Assembly (NCBI GenBank): GCA_964524185.1
Contig: CAZGCI010000012.1
Span: forward strand, 1 to 58,471
Direction: 5' to 3'
Source of the DNA: Thiohalocapsa sp964524185
Lineage (GTDB): Bacteria > Pseudomonadota > Gammaproteobacteria > Chromatiales > Chromatiaceae
DNA: 58,471 nucleotides
In this document: positions 1-7,500 of the stretch, piece after piece
Layout: each line of letters starts with the position of its first letter
Numbering within the stretch: the stretch's first letter is position 1
Made by a program: the position numbers and the translations under genes
Notes under the pieces: generated by a model
Seen by the model: the letters and a program-made list of their open reading frames with translations, nothing else
Told to the model about the DNA's origin: nothing
Databases searched by the model: none

Positions 1-55
1 TCGGGCACGAGCGACGCACCTCGCTTGCCCGAAAACCCATGCGCGACGGGTATAA
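1..55 (+). repeat. Family A palindromic repeat, right arm only (cut by window edge)
   Basis: Bases 29-55 match almost exactly the right ends of the copies at 45618-45784 and 49526-49646, all ending in GACGGGTATAA, and bases 1-28 also match those copies. The rest of this copy lies outside the window. No protein is encoded. Seen directly in the sequence. Confidence 0.8.
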
Positions 56-90
56 CAACGATTCAACAACAAGCGGTCCATCTACTCGTT

Positions 91-175
91 ACTACGAAAC
101 ACGCCAAAAGCCCGAAACTTCCGGAAATGCACGCGAGATCCGGGTGACTTTCGCGTATTTCGCGCTTTTCGTAGT
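91..175. repeat. Inverted repeat with ACTACGAAA arms
   Basis: The arms ACTACGAAA (91-99) and TTTCGTAGT (167-175) are perfect complements, and partial complementarity continues inwards (CACGCCAAAAG against the CGCGCTTTT side). It sits downstream of the first minus-strand gene. Together with the family A fragment it accounts for most of the 220 bases without a gene. A role in termination or as an old repeat is possible but untested. Confidence 0.45.
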
Positions 176-220
176 TTGTTTCCGTCTCCGGCCATGTTCA
201 TGTTGTTTCTGAACGGTCAC

Positions 221-727
221 TTAGGGTCGGCCCGATAGCGCTTGCATGGCGGCGTCATAGCGTGCACCGAGCTCGACGCGTAGATTCGCCTCTTTCGCGC
301 CGGCGCATCCGCCCATGTCCCGCAGTCGACTCAGGAACTCGTCGCTCATGCGCTCGCGCGCGGTGCGGTAGTAGCCCTCCGGAAAGAAGTCGTCGAGCAC
401 GTCCAGCACCGTCATCCGATAACGGCTCACGAGTGCCTTGTTGAGGTTTTCCGTGCGGCGGCCGGACTGGTCGCTGCGGCAGCGGGCGTTATAGAGGTCG
501 AGCTCGAAGGCGGCCTCCACGGCATCGACCAACAGAGCCTGATCGGCTTCCGTGAAGAGCGATTTGTCGACGGCTCCGGCGGTACTGGACGTGAGGACGA
601 CGAGCAGCGCAAGGACCGCGATGAGCCAGGGCGAGCGGGGCGCCCCGCGCTGGGTCGGCGCCGTGCCGGGGGAGAGCAGGATGGCGGCTGTAGCCGATTT
701 GTGGCAGAACTCTTGCACAGGATTCAA
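221..727 (-). CDS. Hypothetical secreted or membrane-anchored protein, 168 aa
   Basis: I do not recognise a family. A hydrophobic segment at about residues 34-50 (IAVLALLVVL) followed by an Ala-rich stretch looks like a signal peptide or membrane anchor with an unusually long 30-residue lead. The remaining ~115 residues are mostly helical in character and hold two Cys (near residues 82 and 140) that could form a periplasmic disulfide. The only upstream starts are TTG at 727 or GTG at 718, with no clear ribosome binding site. The TTG overlaps the stop of the upstream SDR gene (stop at 724-726), so expression by translational coupling is likely. Function unknown. Confidence 0.6.
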   Translation of the reverse strand: MNPVQEFCHKSATAAILLSPGTAPTQRGAPRSPWLIAVLALLVVLTSSTAGAVDKSLFTEADQALLVDAVEAAFELDLYNARCRSDQSGRRTENLNKALVSRYRMTVLDVLDDFFPEGYYRTARERMSDEFLSRLRDMGGCAGAKEANLRVELGARYDAAMQALSGRP

Positions 728-1437
728 CTGCGCCCGTAGACGGGTACGGCGGCGCCGCTGACGCAGCGGGCCGCGCGGGAGCCGAGAAAAAGCATCACAT
801 CCGCCAGTGCGTCCGTCGGTACCCAGCTGTCGTGGTCCTTGTCTGGCATGGCGGCGCGGTTCTGCGGGGTGTCGACAGTGCCGGGCAGGATACAGTTGAC
901 GTTGATGTCGAACTGCTTCGTCTCCGCCGCCAGGGTCTCCGTGAGGGAGATGACTGCGGCCTTGGCGGCGCAGTAAGGCCCCATGTGGCCCTGGCCTTGG
1001 AGGGCGGCGCGGGCGGCAACGTTGATGATGCGTCCGTACCCCGCCGAGCGCATCAGCGGCAAGACGGCGCGGGCCATGTGGAAGACCGAGCGGGCGTTCA
1101 GATCCAGCATGAGGTTCCAGGTGGCATCGTCCGTCTCGTCCAAGGTCGGGCCCATGGCAAAGCCGCCCGCCACGTTGGCGAGTATGTCGATGCGCTGGAA
1201 ACGCTCCTGCACGGCCTGCACAGTGGTGGTGACCGACGCGGGGTCGAGCAGATCCACCGCGAAGCTTGCAGCATCAGTCCCCTGCGGCAACTCCTTCAGC
1301 ACTCTGGCCATGGCCTCCGTGTTCCGGTCCAGTAGTGCGAGGCCGGCACCGGCCGCAGCCAGCTTGTGGCAAAGCGCTGTGCCAACGTTGCCGGCGGCGC
1401 CGGTGACAATGGCCACCTGGCCTTGGAATTCGCTCAT
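724..1437 (-). CDS. Short-chain dehydrogenase/reductase (SDR), 237 aa
   Basis: A classical-length SDR with a Rossmann fold. Visible motifs are the cofactor loop TGAAGNVG (about residues 12-19), NVAGG in place of NNAGG near residue 88, the tetrad Asn in DLNARSVF, and YxxxK as YCAAK. The usual catalytic Ser, 13 residues before the Tyr, is Ala here (INVAARAAL). The C-terminal PGTVDTP and GAAVPVYG segments are normal for the family. This suggests an NAD(P)-dependent oxidoreductase fold, but the substrate cannot be told and activity may be altered. It is followed with a slight overlap by the 168-residue secreted protein and diverges from lapB. Confidence 0.85.
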   Translation of the reverse strand: MSEFQGQVAIVTGAAGNVGTALCHKLAAAGAGLALLDRNTEAMARVLKELPQGTDAASFAVDLLDPASVTTTVQAVQERFQRIDILANVAGGFAMGPTLDETDDATWNLMLDLNARSVFHMARAVLPLMRSAGYGRIINVAARAALQGQGHMGPYCAAKAAVISLTETLAAETKQFDINVNCILPGTVDTPQNRAAMPDKDHDSWVPTDALADVMLFLGSRAARCVSGAAVPVYGRS

Positions 1438-1719
1438 CGTGTGGATCTACTGAGGCGTCGCGATGTTCCGCTTGTTAGGGAGACACGTGAGGGCGCGTCC
1501 CGCGCGAGTAAACCATGGTAGACACCCGCGGCACCGCAATGCGGTGGTAAACGACAGCTTGTATGATAACGGCATGATCAAAGTCCATACCGCCCGAACG
1601 GTTGTCCTGCGTGCGCGACGCCCCGCTGGGTTTCCAGTCCGCTGGCAAGCGCGAGGCTCGGCCGTGTGCTGCGCCGGGCATGCCCAGCGCGCCGCCACCG
1701 AGCGCTTGGGGCGCGGCTG

Positions 1720-2901
1720 ATGGAGTGGTTGTTCCTGTTGTTGCCGGTGGCGGCGGCCAGCGGTTGGTGGCTGGCCCGCCGCGCCGCCCACCGTTGTCCG
1801 GACGCCGAGCGGGAGCCCGTGTTCTTCCGCGGGCTCAACTACCTCCTGAACGAGCAGCCCGATAAGGCCATCGATGTCTTTCTGAAGCTGGCGGAGGTGG
1901 ACAGTGAAACGGTGGAGACGCACCTCGCACTGGGGGCGCTGTTTCGGCGCCGGGGCGAGGTGGATCGAGCCATCCGCATCCACCAGAATTTGGTAGCTCG
2001 GCCGAACCTCGGCGCCGCTCATCGCGGTTTTGCGCTCTATGAGCTGGGCCGGGATTACATGCTGGCCGGCCTCTTCGACCGGGCCGAGAGTTTGTTCAAA
2101 GAGCTGGTCGAGCGCCGGTTGCAAGAGGAGCGGGCGCTGCGCGCGCTGATCGAAATCTACCAGGCCGAGAAGGAATGGCCGAAGTGCCTGGAGACCGCCG
2201 AGGCGCTGCAACGCAGCAGTGGGGAGTCGCTCAGCACCGAAATTGCCCAGTATCACTGTGAGCTTGCGGAGCAGTGCCTGCGCGATGGCAAGCCGGAGCG
2301 CGCCCGCTCGCACCTGCTGGACGCCCAAGCGGTGGACGACAACTGCATCCGGGCAAGCCTGGTACAAGCGCGGATGGAGCTCACGGCGGGTGACCCTGAG
2401 ACGGCCGCGCTGCTCTATCGGCGCGTCGCCCAACGGGGGCCGCAGTATCTACCGGCGATGCTGCCGGGGCTGATGGAGTGCTGGCAACGGCTGGGCCGCG
2501 AGTCCATTACGGTGGAGCTCGAGGCCTTGTTCGAACAACACCCGTCACCGCCGCTGATGCTGCGGCTGTGTGATGCCATTGAGACTGAGCGCGGCGTTGC
2601 AGCGGCGCGCGAATTCCTTGTGGACTACCTCGGCCGCCACGCGGATCTGTCCGGTGCGGAGCGGCTGCTCGCCCTGCGCCAACAGTTCCAGCAGTTGCCC
2701 TCGGCAGAGGATGGCGTGTTGTTGGAGGTGATCGCACGCCAACTCGCGGCGCAGCCGGTTTACCAGTGTGACCACTGTGGATTCGAGGCCCGTGAGCTCC
2801 ATTGGCAATGCCCAAGCTGCAAGCGCTGGGGCAGCATCAAGGCGGTGGAGCCGGAGCCCATCGCGGAGCCCGCCGTGTTGCGCCAGCGCCAGATTGCCTG
2901 A
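1720..2901 (+). CDS. lapB: LapB (YciM), lipopolysaccharide assembly protein B
   Basis: LapB is an inner-membrane TPR protein that, in known systems, works with FtsH to set LpxC levels and so balances LPS with phospholipid synthesis. The start chosen is ATG 1720, which gives the family N-terminus MEWLFLLLPVAAASGWW (membrane helix) and 393 residues, close to the E. coli length of 389. TPR repeats fill the middle. The C-terminus is a rubredoxin-like metal site, CDHC and CPSC at about residues 369-387. The usual partner lapA is not directly upstream; the only reading frame there is a 48-codon one (1574-1720) that overlaps the start and does not resemble LapA. pyrF follows after 60 bases. Confidence 0.93.
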   Translation: MEWLFLLLPVAAASGWWLARRAAHRCPDAEREPVFFRGLNYLLNEQPDKAIDVFLKLAEVDSETVETHLALGALFRRRGEVDRAIRIHQNLVARPNLGAAHRGFALYELGRDYMLAGLFDRAESLFKELVERRLQEERALRALIEIYQAEKEWPKCLETAEALQRSSGESLSTEIAQYHCELAEQCLRDGKPERARSHLLDAQAVDDNCIRASLVQARMELTAGDPETAALLYRRVAQRGPQYLPAMLPGLMECWQRLGRESITVELEALFEQHPSPPLMLRLCDAIETERGVAAAREFLVDYLGRHADLSGAERLLALRQQFQQLPSAEDGVLLEVIARQLAAQPVYQCDHCGFEARELHWQCPSCKRWGSIKAVEPEPIAEPAVLRQRQIA

Positions 2902-2961
2902 TGGAACGGCGCCATTGAACGACCTGAGCGAACGGGCCGGACGGACGGAACACCCTCACGC

Positions 2962-3666
2962 ATGAGCAATCAGCCCGGCCCGCGCATCATCGTCGCCCTG
3001 GATTTTGCCGATACGGCAGCGGCGGAGGCCCTGCTGGGGTCTTTGGATCCGGCGTGCTGCCGCGTGAAGATCGGCAAGGAGCTCTTCACCCGCGCCGGAC
3101 CGGCGCTGGTGCGACGCACCGTGGACGCGGGCTTTGCCGTGTTCCTGGACCTCAAGTTCCACGACATTCCCAATACCGTAGCGGGTGCGTGCGAGGCGGC
3201 GGCGGATCTCGGCGTGTGGATGCTCAATGTCCACGCTCAGGGCGGGCCGGCCATGCTGGAGGCGGCGCAGTCACGGCTCGCACGGCGCAGCGAGCGCCCG
3301 TTGCTGATCGCCGTCACCGTGCTCACCAGTCTGGCGGCGGCGGATTTGGCGGCCATCGGCTGCCCCGGTGCCCCGGCGCAGCGGGTGCTGGATTTGGCTG
3401 GGCTCGCACAGGCCGCCGGGCTCGATGGCGTGGTGTGCTCGCCGCAGGAGGCGTCGGCGCTCGCCGCCCGCTTCGGCCCGAGCTTCCGCCTGGTGACGCC
3501 CGGCGTGCGCCCCGCGGGCGCGGCGGTGCAGGACCAAAAACGGGTCATGACCCCCGCCGACGCCGTGGCCGCCGGCGCACATTATTTGGTGGTGGGGCGG
3601 CCCATCACCGCGGCACCCGACCCGGCGGCGGCGCTCGCGGCCATCGCCGCGGAGATCGGTGATTGA
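2962..3666 (+). CDS. pyrF: Orotidine 5'-phosphate decarboxylase PyrF
   Basis: Last step of UMP synthesis (OMP to UMP plus CO2). At 234 residues it has the usual bacterial length. Visible motifs are ALDFAD near the N-terminus, IGKELF with a phosphate-site Lys, the catalytic Asp/Lys segment DLKFHDIPNTV, and the C-terminal TPGVRP...DQKRVMTP loop. It follows lapB, a pairing common in gammaproteobacteria, and precedes galU in the same direction. UMP made here leads to UTP, the co-substrate of GalU. Confidence 0.95.
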   Translation: MSNQPGPRIIVALDFADTAAAEALLGSLDPACCRVKIGKELFTRAGPALVRRTVDAGFAVFLDLKFHDIPNTVAGACEAAADLGVWMLNVHAQGGPAMLEAAQSRLARRSERPLLIAVTVLTSLAAADLAAIGCPGAPAQRVLDLAGLAQAAGLDGVVCSPQEASALAARFGPSFRLVTPGVRPAGAAVQDQKRVMTPADAVAAGAHYLVVGRPITAAPDPAAALAAIAAEIGD

Positions 3667-3729
3667 CCGCGACCGTCGCTCGGGCGGTGCCTCATCTTTC
3701 GAGCACAGCAATGTAAAGTAGGAGTTGAC

Positions 3730-4602
3730 ATGTCGAAAATCCGCAAAGCCGTCTTTCCGGTGGCGGGCCTCGGGACGCGCTTTCTCCCAGCCACCAAGGC
3801 CAGCCCGAAGGAGATGCTGCCGGTGGTGGACAAGCCGCTCATCCAGTATGCGGCCGAGGAGGCCGAAGCTGGTGGTGCCGAGCATCTCATCTTCATCACC
3901 GGGCGGCACAAGCGTTCCATCGAGGACCACTTCGACAAGGCCTACGAGCTAGAAACCGAGCTCAAGGGGGCCGGGAAGGACAAGCTCCTGAAGCTGGTGC
4001 AGAACGTGCTGCCAGACCATGTGGACTGCATTTTCCTGCGCCAGCCGGAGGCCCTGGGCCTGGGCCATGCGGTGCTCTGCGCCAAGCCGGTGGTGGGTAA
4101 CGAGCCCTTTGCGATCATTCTCGCGGATGATCTGATCCGCAGTGACGACAAGGGTGTAGTGGAGCAGATGGCGGAGGTGTACGAGCGTACCGGCGCCAGT
4201 GTGCTGAGCGTGGAAGAGGTGCCCCCCGACGAGACGGACAAGTACGGCATCGTCGCCACCGAACAGCAGCCCGACGGAACGCTGCGGGTGGTGTCCATCG
4301 TCGAGAAGCCAAAGCCCGGCGATGCGCCGTCCAACCTAGCGGTGGTGGGCCGCTACCTGCTGTCACCGACCATCTTCGACAAGCTGGAGCAGACCAAGCC
4401 CGGTGCAGGCGGTGAGATCCAGCTCACCGACGCCATTGCGGCACTGCTAGAGGACGAGCCGGTGGTGGCCTATCCCTTCGAGGGCAAGCGTTACGACTGC
4501 GGCAGCAAGGAAGGCTACTTGGAGGCGACGGTGGAGTATGCGCTGGCGCACCCGAGTCTCGGCGACAGCTTCCGTGCTTACCTGAAGCGGCTCGTGCTCT
4601 GA
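3730..4602 (+). CDS. galU: UTP-glucose-1-phosphate uridylyltransferase GalU
   Basis: Makes UDP-glucose from UTP and glucose-1-phosphate for LPS, exopolysaccharide and related sugars. The nucleotide-binding motif is AGLGTRFLPATKASPKEM at residues 15-32, followed by the sugar-binding segments VDKPLIQYA and the C-terminal KRYDCGSKEGY. At 290 residues it has the family length. An AGGAG ribosome binding site lies 6 bases before ATG 3730. It ends convergent with the 192-residue secreted protein gene. Confidence 0.95.
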   Translation: MSKIRKAVFPVAGLGTRFLPATKASPKEMLPVVDKPLIQYAAEEAEAGGAEHLIFITGRHKRSIEDHFDKAYELETELKGAGKDKLLKLVQNVLPDHVDCIFLRQPEALGLGHAVLCAKPVVGNEPFAIILADDLIRSDDKGVVEQMAEVYERTGASVLSVEEVPPDETDKYGIVATEQQPDGTLRVVSIVEKPKPGDAPSNLAVVGRYLLSPTIFDKLEQTKPGAGGEIQLTDAIAALLEDEPVVAYPFEGKRYDCGSKEGYLEATVEYALAHPSLGDSFRAYLKRLVL

Positions 4603-4650
4603 GAGACCGACGGGCTGGGCGCTAGCAGGGGCTTCGCTTGCGGGCCCTTG

Positions 4651-4680
4651 GGCGCGCCGATCACGCGGCGGCGGCGCGCC
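4651..4680. terminator. Possible terminator hairpin between convergent genes
   Basis: GGCGCGCCG (4651-4659) and CGGCGCGCC (4672-4680) are perfect inverted arms around a 12-base loop, between the ends of galU and the minus-strand gene at 4849. There is no T tract on either side, so intrinsic termination is uncertain. Nothing else stands out in 4603-4848. Confidence 0.35.
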
Positions 4681-4848
4681 GACGATGCGCTGTCGCATCA
4701 GCACGAATTATCGCCGCGCCTGCCGCGGTTGCGGCGATGGGCTCGCTTGGACCGCGGCTCGCGTGGCGCCCCTAAGTGCCGCAGAGGACGGACGGCTGGA
4801 CACTCGCCGCCGTTGTGTCGAGGGGCGCCGCACCCGGTCCTATCGGTC

Positions 4849-5427
4849 CTATCCGAGCAGGGCTTGCTCCAGCGCCTGCAGCTCAATGGCGTGCAGGTAT
4901 GCCTCCAGTGTCTGCTGGTCGACATCGCTCCCTTCGACTTGCACCTGGATGCGCGTGCCAACCAGCAGCAGGATCCGGCTGCTGCCGGTCTGGTGCATCT
5001 CCATGACGCCCCGGAACCCCGCGTGCATGTAGGGCGTCGCGCTCGGATTGGCCTGCATGAGCGCGGTCATCATGGACAGGAGCGGCGAGTCCGCGGTGAT
5101 GCTGATGGTGACGCTGCCGGTGCCATTGTCCTCGCGGTAAGCGCGCGTGAGGTTCGTTCCCGTGAAGAGGGCAGCGATGCCGCCCGCATCGCTCACTGGA
5201 TCATCAGCGGTCCAGCCCGGCAGCGGCGCCGGTAGCAGGCCGAGCTGCCTGGCCTTGCGCTGCTCGCGGATTTGCGCCGCAGCGAACTCGAGCGCCTGAA
5301 TCGCGACTTGCTCTTCACCGCTCTGATAGGCGCGCTTGGCGGCGTCGATCTGCTCGACCACGGGGTCAGCGAGTGCGGTGCCGGCGCTGAGCACGGTCGC
5401 GATGAGGCAGGTGGTCAGGCGTCGCAT
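4849..5427 (-). CDS. Hypothetical periplasmic protein, 192 aa
   Basis: The start is taken at ATG 5427, where a GGAG site lies 9 bases upstream and a clear signal peptide follows (MRRLTTCLIATVLSAGTALA, cut before DP). The mature part has a helical stretch rich in Ala/Gln (about residues 25-60) followed by a mixed region ending in a Leu/Glu-rich helix. I recognise no enzyme motif. A family of similar short secreted proteins of unknown function exists in gammaproteobacteria, but I cannot name it with confidence. It lies 101 bases downstream of cnoX on the same strand and may share its transcript. Confidence 0.7.
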   Translation of the reverse strand: MRRLTTCLIATVLSAGTALADPVVEQIDAAKRAYQSGEEQVAIQALEFAAAQIREQRKARQLGLLPAPLPGWTADDPVSDAGGIAALFTGTNLTRAYREDNGTGSVTISITADSPLLSMMTALMQANPSATPYMHAGFRGVMEMHQTGSSRILLLVGTRIQVQVEGSDVDQQTLEAYLHAIELQALEQALLG

Positions 5428-5528
5428 TGGGCAGGCTCCGTTCGGTGACGAGCGGCCGCGGGCCGCGGTGGTGTCGGTCACTGCCTGAGACCCTAGCGCG
5501 CGAGAGGCCGGGGCAACGGCGCAGACCT

Positions 5529-6389
5529 TCAATAGAGTAAGCGCGCGAGCTTGACACGGTAAGCGGTGACGAGCGGGTCGTCGCCGAGCAGATCGAAGAT
5601 CATGAGCATCCCCCTACGGCCTGCATCGTCGCCGTAGGTACGATCGCGCTGCATCAGCGTCAGCAGATGGTCGAGTGCCGGCTGATAGTCGCCCGCAAGA
5701 ACCTGCCGCGCGGCGAGTGCGTAGCGGGCGGCGCTGTCGTTGGGGTCCGCGGCGAGACGTTTCTCACATGCCTCCACGCTGGGCGCCTGCTCCGCCGCTT
5801 CGGCGAAGGCCAGCCGGCCCCGGAGCTGTGCGATTTCTGGATCGTTGACAAGCTCGATGGGCGTGTGCTCCAACAGGTCGGCGGCCGCGTCGCGCTCCCC
5901 CCGTGCCAGCGCCAGGCGCACCTCAGCCGGGAACAGGCGGGTGTTATCGGGGCTTTCGGCGCGCACCTCCGCGAGCAGTGCGGCGGCGGCGTCCAAATCC
6001 CCCTGCTCCATCTGCTCCGCGGCAGCGGCGAGCCGCCGGTCGAGGGTGCTTTGCACATGACGGGCAAGGAATTCGCGGATCTGGCCCTCAGGCAGCGCGC
6101 CCATGAACTGATCAACCGCTTGGCCGTCTTTGAACAACTGTACCGTCGGCAGGCTGCGAATACCGAAGGCCGCCGCCAATGACTGCTCGGCCTCCGTATC
6201 CACCTTGGCGAGCACAAAGGCCCCGCCGAATTCATCGGCGAGCTTGGCCAGGATTGGCATGAGCTGACGGCAGGGCGCACACCAGTCGGCCCAGAAATCC
6301 ACGAGCACGGGGCGCTGGAACGAGCCGGCGAGGACCACCTGCTCGAAGTCGGCCTCGGTGACAGTGACGACATGCGGGGACTCAGCCAT
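5529..6389 (-). CDS. cnoX: CnoX (YbbN) thioredoxin-TPR co-chaperone
   Basis: An N-terminal thioredoxin fold (about residues 8-110) with the active site WCAPC (C37, C40) is followed by a TPR-like C-terminal half to residue 286, which is the CnoX/YbbN architecture. In known systems CnoX holds oxidant-damaged proteins and passes them to GroEL and DnaK. E. coli CnoX lacks the redox CxxC, while this one keeps it, so reductase activity is likely (inference). It is divergent from trxC, with 93 bases between the two starts that must hold both promoters. Confidence 0.9.
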   Translation of the reverse strand: MAESPHVVTVTEADFEQVVLAGSFQRPVLVDFWADWCAPCRQLMPILAKLADEFGGAFVLAKVDTEAEQSLAAAFGIRSLPTVQLFKDGQAVDQFMGALPEGQIREFLARHVQSTLDRRLAAAAEQMEQGDLDAAAALLAEVRAESPDNTRLFPAEVRLALARGERDAAADLLEHTPIELVNDPEIAQLRGRLAFAEAAEQAPSVEACEKRLAADPNDSAARYALAARQVLAGDYQPALDHLLTLMQRDRTYGDDAGRRGMLMIFDLLGDDPLVTAYRVKLARLLY

Positions 6390-6482
6390 AGGGGGCTCCA
6401 GCGGGATATGACAAGCAACGACAGCGATGGAAAATAGTCGGAGACTAAGGGTGATTCAACCTCCCACTGCAAGGAGACCACG

Positions 6483-6917
6483 ATGGCCGAGCCACTGCAT
6501 CTTGTTTGTCCACATTGCGATGCCGTCAACCGCGTGCCTGCCGCCCGGCTCCGGGAGCAGCCGGCCTGCGGCAAGTGCCATCGTCCACTGTTCCAGGGGC
6601 AGCCGATGGTCCTCGATGAGGCGCGCTTCCAGCGCCACATCGCCCGCAGCGACGTGCCGGTGCTGGTGGATTTTTGGGCGCCGTGGTGCGGGCCGTGCCG
6701 GATGATGGCGCCGGCCTTCGAAGCCGCCGCCCGGCAGCTGGAGCCCAGGGCGAGGCTGGCCAAGGTCAACACCGAGGAGTGTCAGGGGCTCGCCATGCGT
6801 TTCGGCATTCGCTCCATTCCGACGCTGGCCGTCTTTCGCGCGGGCCAGGAGCTCGGCCGGCAGGCGGGCGCCATGGACACGACCCAGCTCGTGGCTTGGA
6901 TGCAGCCGTATTTGTAG
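6483..6917 (+). CDS. trxC: Thioredoxin 2, TrxC, with zinc-binding N-terminus
   Basis: A cytosolic thioredoxin of the TrxC class. The N-terminal zinc finger CPHC...CGKC (C9, C12, C29, C32) precedes a thioredoxin domain with WCGPC (C69, C72) and the cis-Pro segment RSIPT. At 144 residues it has the usual length. AAGGAG lies 8 bases before ATG 6483. It is back-to-back with cnoX, so the pair forms a small redox/chaperone locus. In known bacteria trxC is induced by oxidants; no OxyR site was identified here. Confidence 0.93.
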   Translation: MAEPLHLVCPHCDAVNRVPAARLREQPACGKCHRPLFQGQPMVLDEARFQRHIARSDVPVLVDFWAPWCGPCRMMAPAFEAAARQLEPRARLAKVNTEECQGLAMRFGIRSIPTLAVFRAGQELGRQAGAMDTTQLVAWMQPYL

Positions 6918-6934
6918 GACCAGCAAGGCGATGC

Positions 6935-7051
6935 CTCAGACCGACGAGCGACGCGAGTGCCGGCACGCCAGCGGGTCGTTCATGGGCCAGGGCGAAGGGC
7001 CCAGGGCCAAGGCGCGGACGCACAGTCCTGGCATCAGCGGTTGCGCCTCGG
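6935..7051 (+). repeat. Family B dispersed repeat, copy 1
   Basis: About 117 bases sharing GAGTGCCGGCACGCCAGCGG-like sequence and a GC-rich AGGGCC-type run with 40486-40603 (same strand) and, more diverged, with 57700-57803 (opposite strand). It starts 18 bases after the trxC stop. Open frames across it read similarly in the copies only because the DNA is repeated; none has a plausible start and ribosome binding site. Together with the carA leader it explains the 583-base gap 6918-7500. Confidence 0.75.
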
Positions 7052-7310
7052 CCCTCGGCCTTTCCCCCTGCTGGCCCCTGGCACACGATGCGGCGTAGCA
7101 CACTCAGCGCATCCGCAAACATCCGGTGCGGTCAAGCACTCTAGCGGCGTTGACGCGCTCTGCACGCCGCTGCATCCCCCTGCGGGCGGGCCGTCGTCGG
7201 CGTGTGCATCGAAATTGACAGGGGTGGTTTGGGCGGGCCGGATCGGGGTTGGGGCCGCGCGGAACTCAGGTTGGGCGCCGACGGGTTACGTAGGAGTCGC
7301 GCATGCACGC

Positions 7311-7339
7311 GTGACAGCCCGCGAGGCATCCTTTAGTAT
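7311..7339 (+). promoter_or_regulatory. Candidate sigma-70 promoter for carAB
   Basis: GTGACA (7311-7316), a 17-base spacer and TAGTAT (7334-7339) match the -35 and -10 boxes at 5/6 and 4/6. It would give a leader of about 155 bases before carA. No ARG box or pyrimidine attenuator was recognised in the leader. Confidence 0.45.
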
Positions 7340-7500
7340 CTTGGAGATTTTGCGGCCTACGCCTGCGCGAACGGCACCCGCCCCGAAACTGCGCGGCTCG
7401 ATAGGGTGCCAGGCGGGATGACTGACGCCGCGACAGGGTCTGCCCGCCATCAGCACGAGACCAGCCCGGAAACCGCCCGAAGCCTTGCCCGGAGGCCGCC

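Noticed and set aside
1447..2433. A 328-codon open frame on the minus strand
   Set aside because: Antisense to lapB with no recognisable motif; lapB has a membrane helix, TPRs and a metal-binding C-terminus.
6957..7421. Possible protein-coding gene resembling one at 40397-41032
   Set aside because: The similarity comes from the family B DNA repeat; neither frame has a credible start, and composition is unlike the real genes.
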